A DNA stretch of 62,974 bases from Polyangium sp. 15x6 (GTDB lineage Bacteria > Myxococcota_A > Polyangia > Polyangiales > Polyangiaceae): assembly GCF_029960785.1 (NCBI RefSeq), contig NZ_JASBQE010000072.1, positions 1 through 62,974 of the forward strand. Reading direction: 5' to 3'. The notes beneath the pieces are model-generated. The model did not search any database and was not told where the DNA came from. It was given only the letters and a program-made list of their open reading frames with translations. The position numbers were made by a program, and so were the translations under genes. Shown one piece after another: positions 34,282 to 43,909 of the stretch (the stretch's first letter is position 1; the number at the start of each line of letters is the position of its first letter).

Positions 34282-35669
34282 CGCCCTCGGAGCGGCAAGC
34301 GACCACCATGGCAGTCCACACGAACCTCCTGAGCCGGCTCCTCGGTACCCAGCACGACCGTGCCTTCCCGGCGAGGCACCGCTGGCTCTTCGGCAGCTTC
34401 GGGGTGAACACGGCCGCGCAGTTCATGTTCACGAGCGTCCTCGCCGTGCAGCTCCACCGCCAGGGTATCGCGCCGCTCGGCATCGGCGTGGTCATGCTCC
34501 TGTTTCTCGTGAGCATGCGCTGCATGGGGCCCGTGTGCGGCGCGCTCGTCGACGCATACGGCCCCCGTGCCTGCCTGACGCTCAGCACGGCCCTCTCGGT
34601 CGTCGGTTATGGGGCGACCGGCCTCGCGCACGAGGTCTGGCACCACGGCGCGAGCCTCACCCTCCTCGGGTTTGGCCGCGGGCTCGACGCCGTCTGCCGC
34701 TCGACGCTGCTCGTGCAGGTGAGCGCGACGAAAGAGGAAGGCAGCCGGGCGCTCGCGTTCAATTATGTCGTCTTCAATCTGGCCGCTTCCTGCGGGCCGC
34801 TGCTGTCGTCGGCGGCGATCGCCTGCGGCGTGCCGCTCCAGGCGCTGCATGGCCTGGCGGCGTTGACATGCCTCACCACGGGCGCATCGCTCGTGCTCCG
34901 TTTCCCCTTTCCGGCGCGCGTCCTCGGGCCGTCGGACGGGCGCCCGTCCTTCCGGGGCCTCGCGGGCGCGTGGGCGGACCGGCGGTTCCGGTCGCTGGTG
35001 CTGGTGCTGCCCATGATCTGGTTCCTCTTCAGCCTCATGCACGTCATCGTCCCGGTGCTGCTGATGGAGGGCGCCGGCACGAGCGCGAGCGCGGTCTCGG
35101 CCATGTTCTCGCTGAACGCGGCCATGGTGGTGCTCCTCGGCTACCGGATCAACCGCTGGATGGTGCGCTTTCACGAGGAACGCGGCCGGTCGAAGCTCGA
35201 CGGCGTCGCGATCGGCGCGGCTTGCATGGGCCTGGCGCTGTTCTCCCTGGGCGCGGCGGCGTGGCTGCCGAACGCCACACCCTTGCTGTTCATGGCCCTG
35301 TTCACGCTCGGCGAGCTCTGCTTCGTGCCCATCGTCCAGGTCCTCGTGAACGAGTCGATCCAGGCGCGGGGCGCGACGCCGGGTCCGTATTTCGGGCTGG
35401 CGATGCTGGCCTGGGGCGTCGGCGGGGGCGCGAGCAACGTGCTCGGCGGCCTCGTCATAGAGCTCTGCCGCACGTATGGGTTTGTGCTCTTTCCGGCCGT
35501 CTTCGGCGTGACGTCGCTGATCGTCGCGGCCGTCTTCTGGCGCCTCTCGAACAGCTGGACCCGCGCCGCGGGCAAGGTCGACGCCGAAGAGGTCCGCCGA
35601 GGGACGGCTGGGCTCGATGGCATTTCGGTATCGACGCTTTTTCCCTGCGACGATAAAAGGAGCTCGTGA
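34278..35669 (+). CDS. Major facilitator superfamily transporter, probable product exporter
   Basis: 463 residues with about twelve hydrophobic helices and the inter-helix loop RINRWMVRFHEERG of MFS carriers. From its place in the operon it most likely exports the product or a precursor. ATG 34278 overlaps the ATP-grasp stop (ATGA). An in-frame ATG at 34308 (MAVHTNLLSRLLG) is an alternative start. Its stop overlaps the next start (GTGA). Confidence 0.88.
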   Translation: MTPSERQATTMAVHTNLLSRLLGTQHDRAFPARHRWLFGSFGVNTAAQFMFTSVLAVQLHRQGIAPLGIGVVMLLFLVSMRCMGPVCGALVDAYGPRACLTLSTALSVVGYGATGLAHEVWHHGASLTLLGFGRGLDAVCRSTLLVQVSATKEEGSRALAFNYVVFNLAASCGPLLSSAAIACGVPLQALHGLAALTCLTTGASLVLRFPFPARVLGPSDGRPSFRGLAGAWADRRFRSLVLVLPMIWFLFSLMHVIVPVLLMEGAGTSASAVSAMFSLNAAMVVLLGYRINRWMVRFHEERGRSKLDGVAIGAACMGLALFSLGAAAWLPNATPLLFMALFTLGELCFVPIVQVLVNESIQARGATPGPYFGLAMLAWGVGGGASNVLGGLVIELCRTYGFVLFPAVFGVTSLIVAAVFWRLSNSWTRAAGKVDAEEVRRGTAGLDGISVSTLFPCDDKRSS

Positions 35670-36844
35670 AGCCCGTCTCGCCGCTCCGTGTGACCGTGCT
35701 CTTCGCCCTCGCGATCGGGAGCCTCGCGGCGGCATGCGGCGGGGGCCCCCGACCTCCCGCCGCGAGAGCAACCGCCGAAGAGAAGAGCATTCCCTTTCGC
35801 CCGCGTCCCGGCGTCGAGACCGTGGATTGCCCGATCACGAGCGACGATTGTGCGAGCACGGACCCCAAAGCGTGCGAGGCAGGCTGCGGCGACGGGGACA
35901 TGGCGGCCTGCGTGGCGCTCGCGGCGTGGCACACGAAGCACCCGAAGGAGGGCGGCGGGCCGGCGCGGGGCATGGAGCTCCTGCGCATGACGTGCGAGAA
36001 GGGATTTGCCTGGGGTTGCCTCACGCTCGCCTGGCAAAAGGAGGCGACGTCTGGCGATCGAGCGAGGATCGAGACCAGGCTCCGAGCGGCCTGCGAGCGA
36101 GACTCGATGTGCGGGTGCTGGATGTATGGATCGGGGCTATCGTCCGACCCGCGCACGGCGGTGCGGGGGGTCGAGATGATCGGCGAGGCGTGCGCGCGGG
36201 GGGTGCTGACCGCGTGCGACGAGCTCGACATCCTCGTGGATATTTGTGATCGTGATCAGGCGCGCGGGGGGTTCTGCGAGCGGCTGCGGGAAAGCCAGCG
36301 CCTCCGGCCGCCCGATCCGCCGCCTCCAGAATGGTCGAGGACGCCGCTCCCGGCGGCGCTCGCGGGCTGCTTCCGGGTGAAAGCGCCGGGAGGGCCACGC
36401 GAGCCGAAGGGTTTTGGGTTGGGCACGCTGTATTGCTTCACGGATGGCCGCTCTTTCATGAAGCCGGTCGGCGAGCCCTGGGACGCATGGCCAGCGCAGT
36501 GGTCGTCGACGTCCGAGAGGAGCGTATTCAAGAACGAGGCGGTGGGCGAGCTGATGGAGCTACGCCAGGAGAAGTCCGAGATCGTTCTCCAGCGCGGAGG
36601 GTTCTCGGCGTGGCTGGAGCGGCTCGCGGGGCCGGAGGCGGAGGCGGCGCTCGCAGAGACGGCGGCATTGCCAGCGCTGGAGGAGGCGTGCGCGCGGGCC
36701 CGCCGGTGCGTGAGCGCGTTGCCGTACGGCTATGATGGGGTGATGCCCGAGAGCCTGCGCGAGTGCCTGGCGACGGAGAAGGGGGCGCGCGAGATGATCG
36801 AGGGGGAGCGCGGGAAGGAGGCGGCGGAGAAGGCTTGCCGGTGA
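35666..36844 (+). CDS. Cys-rich lipoprotein with Sel1-like segment
   Basis: 392 residues. The signal peptide VLFALAIGSLAAACGGG is lipidated at Cys24. The N-terminal half has many paired cysteines within helical repeats of Sel1/TPR type (KACEAGCGDGDMAACVALA, then LRMTCEKGFAWGCLTLAW). The C-terminal part is beta-rich, with FCRVK-like and helical ends. The GTG start overlaps the transporter stop and has AAAGGAGC before it. It belongs to the operon by spacing, but myxobacteria encode many such proteins in other settings, so a role in the pathway is unproven. Confidence 0.8.
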   Translation: MKPVSPLRVTVLFALAIGSLAAACGGGPRPPAARATAEEKSIPFRPRPGVETVDCPITSDDCASTDPKACEAGCGDGDMAACVALAAWHTKHPKEGGGPARGMELLRMTCEKGFAWGCLTLAWQKEATSGDRARIETRLRAACERDSMCGCWMYGSGLSSDPRTAVRGVEMIGEACARGVLTACDELDILVDICDRDQARGGFCERLRESQRLRPPDPPPPEWSRTPLPAALAGCFRVKAPGGPREPKGFGLGTLYCFTDGRSFMKPVGEPWDAWPAQWSSTSERSVFKNEAVGELMELRQEKSEIVLQRGGFSAWLERLAGPEAEAALAETAALPALEEACARARRCVSALPYGYDGVMPESLRECLATEKGAREMIEGERGKEAAEKACR

Positions 36845-36863
36845 GGATCCGGCGCTCCTGCCC

Positions 36864-39008
36864 CTACCGTCGGGACTTCTTCTTCCGTCGGCGAGGCACC
36901 TTCGTGTAAAAGCAATATCGCATCGCTTCGGCCGTCGGATACCAGGGATGCTCTCCCGGGCTCCCCGAGAGCTCGCGCGCGAAGGCCCAAGCGAGCGGCT
37001 TGGGGTCGACGACGGCGAAACGGAAGCCGTTCGCCAGGAACTGCTCGGACCATTCCCACAGGGTCGATAACGTGCTGACGCCGGAGAAGAGGTCGTGCGC
37101 GTCGATCACCTGCTGGGTCATGTCGCTGGCGATCGAACCGAAGAAGACGCCCCTCTTGCAGACCCGGGCCATCTCGCGGATCGCGCGGCCGACCTTCTTC
37201 TGCGGGACGTAACAGAGCGCGGTGTCGTAGAGGAAGTCGAATTCATCGTCGGGAAAGGGCATCGCACAAACGTCGCCGAGGGCGTTGCGCGCTTTCCACT
37301 TCTTCGCAGTCTTGCCGTGGATGTATGCGCTCTTCTCGATTCCCCAGGCATCGACGTCGAGCTTGGCGAACTCCTCGAGCGTGATGCCGTTCGCGGCGCC
37401 GCAATCGAGGAGCTTGTACGGAGGCTTCGCGCCCCAGATGATCTCGATGAGGTCCACGACGTACCGCGCGTCGAAGTACTCGTTGAACGAAGCCTCGTAG
37501 GAGCTCTCGCCGTCGTAGAAGTCGTGGTAGGCCGGGTCGAGGTCCTCGGACGGGGCGCCGTCGACGATGGTGATTGCGGGCCGTTCGTCCTCATGGGGTC
37601 GCTTCGTGGCCTGCGGTTCGTCGTCTTGCGCCTTCTCGGCTTCGGGGAGGTAGGTGCCGCGGAACACTTCGCTGGTCAGGCAATCCGTGGCGAAGTCGGC
37701 CGAGTCGAGCACCCCATTCAGCGTGGAGTCGAAGAGGTAGTCGCCGACCAGGAAGAGGCCGGGGTGCCGCTTCGGCTCCGGGACATGGCGCTCGCGCATG
37801 TCGGGCGTCGGGAACCCTCCGGGGAGGCCATTGACGCTCGAAAGCCACCGGTGAACACGGCCCTCGAGCGCGAGCTCACGGCCATGCCGGAGGGGCGGAG
37901 GGAGGGCGTCGAGCACTTCGCGGATGAGCGTCGCGTCATCGCTGTTCGCCAGGGTCTGCGCGGCGCTGCCCGCGAGCAGCCAGCCGAGGACGGCTTTGCC
38001 CGGGGCGTCGCCATAACGAGAGCCTTCGTCGTAGAGGCACGTGCCGCCGAAGGTGTCGATCATGAAGTACGAGCCCGGCACGGCGTCCCGCCAGAACGGG
38101 CGCGAGAACAGGACGGAGACGCGGAGGTAGTGGGCCGGGCGGTCGTAGTGCGCAACGTGCGTCTGCATGGCCCGCGCGAGGCGAGGATCCTTCCATTCGA
38201 GCATCGATAGCCGATCGTGCGGGAGGGCGATCACGACGAAATCGTACTCCGCCTCCTCCAGGTCGAGCCCATGCCGCGCGACGACCCGATACCCCCGTTC
38301 GCCGCGCTCGACCGAGACGACCCGCCGCCCGAGCCGAATGTCGGCCTTCACGAGGCCACTCAGGCGGTCGACGAGGCGTTCGATGCCCCCCTCGATGGTG
38401 TAGAGCCGCATGTAGCCGGGCACGTCCATCAGGAAGTTCTTGAGGCCATTCAGGCCATTGGTGAGGTGCGGCTCGGTGGCGATGTCGCTGTGGGCCGCGA
38501 CCTCGAAGTAGCGGCGCGCGTCTTCGTCCTTCAAGCGATCCAGGATCTCCCGGCAGGTCTTTCTGGCCCACGCATGCGCGTTGTCGTGGGTCCAATGCGA
38601 GTCGTAATAGTCCTCGCGACTGAGCTGCCGCATCGCCTCGGCGCGGAACGCCTCGACGGAGCTGGCCGTGTTATCGCCGCAGAGCTGCCGGATATCGGCG
38701 ATGTTGCGAAGGACCCGGTCGCCGAGGAGGACCGTGCCTCCAGACATCGGGAGGACGCCGAGCCCGAGGTGCTCGACGAGGGTGCGGAGCGGGTCGTACC
38801 CGATCATCGAATAGTCGTAAATCTCGGCAACGCCGGCCTCGTAGACCGGCCCTCCCGGCCCGAGCTTCGCGGTCGAGATCTTCCCGCCCAGGCGAGAGCT
38901 CGCTTCGTAGAGGGTGATCGCGCAGCGGTCCCAGAGCTTGTCATTGAGCATGTACGCGGTGAAGAGGCCCCCAGGCCCACCGCCTACGATCGCAACGCGT
39001 GCCGTCAT
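36864..39008 (-). CDS. Flavin amine-oxidase-type protein fused to a SAM methyltransferase
   Basis: 714 residues. The N-terminal domain (1 to about 450) starts RVAIVGGGPGGLFTAYM, the FAD-binding dinucleotide fold, followed by EASSRLGGKIST, as in amine oxidases, phytoene desaturases and protoporphyrinogen oxidases. An acidic linker (about 460-490) leads to a class I methyltransferase with motif I KLLDCGAANGITLEEF and DEFDFLYDTALCYVPQ. A fused oxidoreductase-methyltransferase is unusual. It might oxidise and methylate one small molecule. Its stop is 20 bp from that of the convergent lipoprotein closing the glutamate-mutase operon, so a role in the same pathway is possible. The start is MTARVAIVG; seven codons upstream are also open. 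Confidence 0.85.
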   Translation of the reverse strand: MTARVAIVGGGPGGLFTAYMLNDKLWDRCAITLYEASSRLGGKISTAKLGPGGPVYEAGVAEIYDYSMIGYDPLRTLVEHLGLGVLPMSGGTVLLGDRVLRNIADIRQLCGDNTASSVEAFRAEAMRQLSREDYYDSHWTHDNAHAWARKTCREILDRLKDEDARRYFEVAAHSDIATEPHLTNGLNGLKNFLMDVPGYMRLYTIEGGIERLVDRLSGLVKADIRLGRRVVSVERGERGYRVVARHGLDLEEAEYDFVVIALPHDRLSMLEWKDPRLARAMQTHVAHYDRPAHYLRVSVLFSRPFWRDAVPGSYFMIDTFGGTCLYDEGSRYGDAPGKAVLGWLLAGSAAQTLANSDDATLIREVLDALPPPLRHGRELALEGRVHRWLSSVNGLPGGFPTPDMRERHVPEPKRHPGLFLVGDYLFDSTLNGVLDSADFATDCLTSEVFRGTYLPEAEKAQDDEPQATKRPHEDERPAITIVDGAPSEDLDPAYHDFYDGESSYEASFNEYFDARYVVDLIEIIWGAKPPYKLLDCGAANGITLEEFAKLDVDAWGIEKSAYIHGKTAKKWKARNALGDVCAMPFPDDEFDFLYDTALCYVPQKKVGRAIREMARVCKRGVFFGSIASDMTQQVIDAHDLFSGVSTLSTLWEWSEQFLANGFRFAVVDPKPLAWAFARELSGSPGEHPWYPTAEAMRYCFYTKVPRRRKKKSRR

Positions 39009-39224
39009 GAACGCTCTCCATGATCTCAATTACCCATGGCGCGCGAACGAGGACGCGCGGCGCATCTGACAATAAACAAAGCGTTCTTCGACCGACTTTC
39101 CATGGCGCGAGAATGCACGATTGACGCCACCCCCCCTGTATCGAAGCGAGCCACCGAGGCCGAGCCATGCCGTCCAGGGCGACCGCGCCCGCAGATCCGT
39201 CCCGCTCCCCCGCTCGCTACGTCT
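39009..39224. promoter_or_regulatory. Left part of a 700-bp divergent intergenic region
   Basis: This stretch lies between the oxidoreductase start and repeat copy 4 and must carry the oxidoreductase promoter. I see no gene. A second gene-free stretch (39557-39707) lies between the repeat and the CHAT gene. Confidence 0.45.
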
Positions 39225-39556
39225 CATCTGGGAGGGGCCTCGCTGGGGCGTTGCCCCAGGCCCCACCAGGGGCTATCCGCCCCTGGACCCGGACCAGCGC
39301 AAGCGCTGGACCCGGGGTCGATGAACTGCGCGATGCGCAGTTCATCGAACAGGCCCGAGGCAAGACCAGCGACGACCCTGCCAACCGAGACAGCCGCGCT
39401 GCCATTTCAACTGGCAACGCTGCCCCTGGTCTTCCAACGGGCCCGTTGGAAGAACCGCGCATCGCGCGGTTCTTCCATCCCGAGTCCAGGGCTTGCCCTG
39501 GTCCGGGTCGAGGGGCGGATAGCCCCCGCGGGGTCCGGGGCAGCGCCCCGGCGAAG
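39225..39556 (-). repeat. Palindromic structured intergenic repeat, copy 4 (A to B on minus strand)
   Basis: Arm B is 39225-39347, the middle 39348-39446 and arm A 39447-39556. Arm A stem 4 reads GGAAGAACCGCGC-ATC-GCGCGGTTCTTCC: a T-A pair of the other copies has become C-G on both sides. The B end shares TCTCATCTGGGAG with copy 6. Unlike the others, this copy does not follow a gene end; it sits between two divergent gene starts. Confidence 0.9.
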
Positions 39557-39707
39557 CGCCTCCCTCCGGCACGCTGACTGTGTGGTCGTTCACCTCGGCT
39601 GCCAGCGTGCGCGGCGGAGGATCTTCGCAAGGTTGTCGCGGAGCGGCCGAGGAACTGGGTATGATGTCGAGCGCTTGTCTCGGTCGACTGTGAAAGGTGC
39701 TCGTACG

Positions 39708-42700
39708 GTGAAGATCTTGTTCGTCGGTGCCAATGGGATCGACACGTCCCGTCTCCGCATCGGCGCGGAGTTCCGGGACGTCCAGGCAGAGATCGAGCGC
39801 GCGCGGGCGAGCGGTGAGATCGAGATCCTGGCCGCGGTCGCCGTCACGCCGGTGGATCTGAACCGGCTTTTGCTCGAGTACGAGCCGGATGTCGTGCACT
39901 TCAGCGGCCATGGCACGCTTGCCCGCACCGAGCCCCCCCCGCGAACGGCGCGGGAGTTCGGCCTGCCCGACTCGGGGTCGCCGCCGAGCTCGCGGCAAGG
40001 GAGGCTTCTCCTCGAGACGCCCGAAGGCGAGGCCGCGCCCGTGTCGGCCGGGAGCTTGGCGCGGCTCTTCGCGATCCTGAAGACCCAGCGATGTGTCGTG
40101 CTCAACGCGTGTTTCAGCGCCGCCGAGGCCGCCTCGATCGCGGCGCACGTCGACTGCGTCATCGGAATGAAGGGCCCCATCGACGACAGATCGGCGAGCG
40201 TGTTCGCGGTCGGGTTTTACCAGGCCATCGCGCGCGGCAAGACGGTCAAGGCCGCCTTCGAGCTCGGGTGCAATCTGATCGAGACGTGCGGCCTGCCGGA
40301 CGCGGACATGCCGGAGCTCCGTGGACGCGTGGATCCGGCGACCGTGCGGCTCGTCGGCACGGGCAGGCCCCCCGCGATGGGCTGGAGGGACATCGATTCG
40401 ACGCCGCCCCTCGGCCTCTTCGTGACACCGCTGAGCACGCATGGCAGCCCTGACCTCTACCCGGCCATCCCCGAGGCGGCGCCCTGGCAGGCGGAGACGC
40501 CTCGCCGCGCGCCGAGGACCGACCGACCGACGTGGCGTTCGATTGCGCTCGACAGCGGCGCTCGGAGCCATACCACGCGCGCGGACGCCGAGCGCGACGA
40601 TGACGTGACCGGCCCCCCGAGCGTCTCTTCGAGGCTCCCCGCATCGGGCGAAAATCGCGTATGCACGGTGATGTTCGTCGACCTGGCCGGCGCCACGCGC
40701 GGGGCCGCGAAATGGAGCCCCGAGCGCCTCAAGGAGATATGCGACCGCCATTATCGCGTCCTCGAAGAGCAGGTGGAGGGCCTGGGAGGCATTGTCCAGC
40801 GGCTCGTCGGGGATCGGGCGCTCGCGCTTTTTGGCGTTCCGCGCGCGGCCGAGAACGACGTGGAGCGCGGGGTCGTCAGCGCGATGCGCACGCGCGAGGC
40901 GATGCGGCGCCTACCTCCGCTGCGGGAGCTCAAGGGAGCGCGCCCTTCGGTGCGAATCGGCGTGGCGACCGGGCGCGTGTTCGTGCAGATCGAGGGGACT
41001 TCCTCGGCCGAGATTTCGGTCGTGGGCGAAGCGACGGAGCTCGCGGCGCGGCTCCAGCAAATGGCTCCCGAAGGGGCGATCGTCATCGGCCGCGAGGCGT
41101 ACCGGCAGGTCATGGGCCTCGTCGACGTCGAGCCCCTGCCGCCGAGCCCGCTCGAAGGAGGCGACGGCGTCATCGCCGCTTTCCGTGTCCTCGCTCCCAC
41201 GAGCGTGCGCCCCGCTTTTGCGACTGCGGATTTTTACGGGTTCGAAACGAAGTTCGTCGGGCGCTCCGCGGAGCGGCGCTGGATCGCGGACGCGTACGAG
41301 ACCGCCGTGTCGGAGGTCCGTCCTCAGCTCGTGACGCTCGTCGGCGCGCCGGGCCTCGGACGAAGCCGGCTCCTGTCCGAGATCCTCACGGGGTTCCTTT
41401 CGCGCCCGGAGCCCCCCTTGATCCTGCTCGGTCAGGGCTCACCGCTCTTTCGAGATACCACGTACGGATTTCTCGCCTCGATGCTGCGACGTCGGTTCGG
41501 CGCCGAAGAAGGGGATTCTCCCACGCGGGTCCGACGGAGGTTACGGAGCGGCCTGCGATGGTTCCGGATGCGCACGGCCGCGGCAGAGCGCGCGGGGGAT
41601 TGGACCACCGCGCTCGGAATACCGAGCGACGAGGCGGATGAGCTGGAGGATGGTCTGCGCCAGCTCGAGGTCATTCTCGGGATTCATGAGGCCGGCGCGA
41701 CGCGCGATCGTTTTCCCGATGAGTCGTCGAACCTCGTCAAGCCCCGCATCCGGGCTGCCGTCTCGCGGCTGCTCCGGTTCGCCGCCCGAAGGACGCCCGT
41801 CGTGTTCGTGTGCAATCACCTCCAATGGGTGGATGATGCGAGCCTGGACCTCTTCGACGACGTGCTCCGGGATGGCGCGGACTTGCCCATTTTCGCCCTG
41901 TGCGGCACGAGGCCCGACCTGTTCGAGCGTCGGCCGCAATGGGGAGCGGATCGCGAAGGCCACCAGCGCATCGATCTCACTCCCCTGCCCCGCCGGTTCA
42001 TCGAGGAGATGATCCGCGATCGGCTGCGCGCCGTGCCGAGCCTTCCGCCGGACCTCATGAAGATCGTCGCCGATCGGGCCGAGGGATCTCCGAGGCTCGC
42101 CGAGGAGACCCTCCATCTCCTCCTGGATACGGGCGTGATCGAAGCGCGAGCCGACAAACCTTGGACCGTGCACGAGGATCGAATGGGTGAGCTCACCTTG
42201 CCCACCACGATCCAGGGCATCGTGCAGGAGCGCATCGATCGGCTCGGCGCCGATACTCGCATCGTGCTCATGCGGGCCGCCGTCGTCGGCCGTTCGTTCT
42301 GGCAGGGCGCGCTCGAGCACCTCAGCCGGGACATCGTCGGGCCCGAGGGATCCCTCGAGCGGCACCTCGATGTCCTGCGCGAACGGCTGCTCATCCGCCG
42401 CCGCCGGCCGTCGTCGATCGCGGGCGAAGAGGAGTATGTGTTCGTCGATTCGGCCACGTACGAGGTCGCCTACCAAATGCCGAGCCGCAAGGTGCTGGGG
42501 CCTCTGCACTTGCTCGTCGCGGAATGGCTCGAGGGCAAGATGGCCGATCAGAGCCCGGCGGTCGTCGCGGTGCATTACGATCGAGGCGGAGATCTGGCCC
42601 GCGCGGCCGCGGCCTACGAGCGGGCGGCGCACCACGCGGCGTCGCTCGGTGAAAATGTGGAGGCGCTTCGGCACCTCGAGCGGGCGCGAGACATTCATGA

Positions 42701-43886
42701 CGAGCTCGGCGCGGAGCAGGAGCTCGGTGAGCACGTGGAATGGGTGGTGGCCACGCCGATCGTCGTATCGGCGGCGGATCGCGTGCGCGTTCGGATCGAG
42801 CTCGGAGACGTGCTGCGTCGGATCGGGCGCCTCGACGAAGCCGAAGTGGCTTACGAGCAGGCGCGCGAACGGATCCCGCGGGACGAGCCGAGCGCGAAAA
42901 GCGAGATCGATTTCGCGCGGGCCCTGCGGTTCGATGCGCGGATCGACTATCGCCTCGCGTTGCTCCAGCGGGTGCGAGGTTCGCTCGAAGCGGCCCGCGC
43001 GCTGGTCGAGCGTGCCATCACGCGGGCGACCGAGGCGGGGGCGCACGAGGAGACGCCGCCGATGCTGGCCGTGCTGGTCTTCCTCCACCGGCGCCTGAAG
43101 CAGCCGGATCGCGCGCTCGAGGCGGCGAGGAGGGGGCTCCGCATTTGCCGGTCCATTCCCAACCGCGACGAGCCGTGGAGAATGAACGTGGTGGAGACCC
43201 TGCTCGGCCTGGCCGTGGCGCTCCTGGGGAAGAAGAAGCTCGGCGCCGCGGAGCGGACGTTTCGTCAGGTCTCGCGCATGCTCTCCGAATCGGCACATCC
43301 GCATCAGGTCAGCCTGGCCTTGAACGGTATCGCGGGATTGAGGCTCGCCAAGGGCGATCTTCGAGGGGCTCGCGAGTATCTGCTGCGTTCGCTCCGGCTC
43401 AAGGAGCGCGCGGGGGATCTTCACCAGCTCGCGATCGCGTACAGCAACCTCGCCGAGGTCGAGCTGCGTTTGTCGGAGACCAAAGCCGCCGTCGAACATG
43501 CGAAGAGGAGCGTCTGGCTCGGCGAGCAGGCTCGGGCGGGGTATGACCTGGCGGACATGTACAAGAACCTCGCGCAGGCTTCCCTCGCCTCGGGCGACCT
43601 CGATGGTGCCCTCGACGCAGGCTCGAGAGCGCTGGCCATCGCCGGCGAAACGGGGAAGTTCTACCTCAAGGACGTCGCTTCGGCCGTCGCCCAGAGCTGC
43701 GCGCAGGTGGCCAAGAAAGCGACACCGGGCTCCGATCTCCATACGAAGGCGCAAGGCGTGGCGCGAAGCTTGCTACGGATCCTGAACCGTTCTGCGGACG
43801 ACCCGGACCTCGGGCAACGATCCATGGAATGGCGTTCGCTCGTCGCACCGCTCCTCGAGCAAGCGGACGAAACCCCCGTATCTTGA
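39708..43886 (+). CDS. CHAT-cyclase-AAA-TPR signalling/effector protein
   Basis: 1,392 residues. The N-terminal CHAT (caspase-like) domain has VVHFSGHG (His68) and CVVLNACFSA (Cys135), both catalytic residues kept. A class III nucleotidyl cyclase domain (about 318-500) has VMFVDLAGAT (Asp325) and GIVQRLVGDRALALF (Asp369), but GDG is GDR and the transition-state Asn of TVNLAARL-like motifs is Glu (GEATELAARL). The AAA-type ATPase has GAPGLGRSRLL, Arg552 in place of the Walker A Lys, and a Walker B written VVFVCNHLQWVDD, lacking the acidic pair. C-terminal TPR repeats run from about 950 to the end. GTG 39708 is chosen; GTG 39690 is an alternative. It looks like a protease switch with degenerate nucleotide modules. 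Confidence 0.85.
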   Translation: MKILFVGANGIDTSRLRIGAEFRDVQAEIERARASGEIEILAAVAVTPVDLNRLLLEYEPDVVHFSGHGTLARTEPPPRTAREFGLPDSGSPPSSRQGRLLLETPEGEAAPVSAGSLARLFAILKTQRCVVLNACFSAAEAASIAAHVDCVIGMKGPIDDRSASVFAVGFYQAIARGKTVKAAFELGCNLIETCGLPDADMPELRGRVDPATVRLVGTGRPPAMGWRDIDSTPPLGLFVTPLSTHGSPDLYPAIPEAAPWQAETPRRAPRTDRPTWRSIALDSGARSHTTRADAERDDDVTGPPSVSSRLPASGENRVCTVMFVDLAGATRGAAKWSPERLKEICDRHYRVLEEQVEGLGGIVQRLVGDRALALFGVPRAAENDVERGVVSAMRTREAMRRLPPLRELKGARPSVRIGVATGRVFVQIEGTSSAEISVVGEATELAARLQQMAPEGAIVIGREAYRQVMGLVDVEPLPPSPLEGGDGVIAAFRVLAPTSVRPAFATADFYGFETKFVGRSAERRWIADAYETAVSEVRPQLVTLVGAPGLGRSRLLSEILTGFLSRPEPPLILLGQGSPLFRDTTYGFLASMLRRRFGAEEGDSPTRVRRRLRSGLRWFRMRTAAAERAGDWTTALGIPSDEADELEDGLRQLEVILGIHEAGATRDRFPDESSNLVKPRIRAAVSRLLRFAARRTPVVFVCNHLQWVDDASLDLFDDVLRDGADLPIFALCGTRPDLFERRPQWGADREGHQRIDLTPLPRRFIEEMIRDRLRAVPSLPPDLMKIVADRAEGSPRLAEETLHLLLDTGVIEARADKPWTVHEDRMGELTLPTTIQGIVQERIDRLGADTRIVLMRAAVVGRSFWQGALEHLSRDIVGPEGSLERHLDVLRERLLIRRRRPSSIAGEEEYVFVDSATYEVAYQMPSRKVLGPLHLLVAEWLEGKMADQSPAVVAVHYDRGGDLARAAAAYERAAHHAASLGENVEALRHLERARDIHDELGAEQELGEHVEWVVATPIVVSAADRVRVRIELGDVLRRIGRLDEAEVAYEQARERIPRDEPSAKSEIDFARALRFDARIDYRLALLQRVRGSLEAARALVERAITRATEAGAHEETPPMLAVLVFLHRRLKQPDRALEAARRGLRICRSIPNRDEPWRMNVVETLLGLAVALLGKKKLGAAERTFRQVSRMLSESAHPHQVSLALNGIAGLRLAKGDLRGAREYLLRSLRLKERAGDLHQLAIAYSNLAEVELRLSETKAAVEHAKRSVWLGEQARAGYDLADMYKNLAQASLASGDLDGALDAGSRALAIAGETGKFYLKDVASAVAQSCAQVAKKATPGSDLHTKAQGVARSLLRILNRSADDPDLGQRSMEWRSLVAPLLEQADETPVS

Positions 43887-43909
43887 TCCCCCAAGGGACG
43901 AGGTCCACG

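Noticed and set aside
39036-39707. N-terminal extension of the CHAT protein through repeat copy 4
   Set aside because: The open frame runs through the palindromic repeat and low-quality sequence. The CHAT domain starts at KILFVGANG, with GTG codons just before it.
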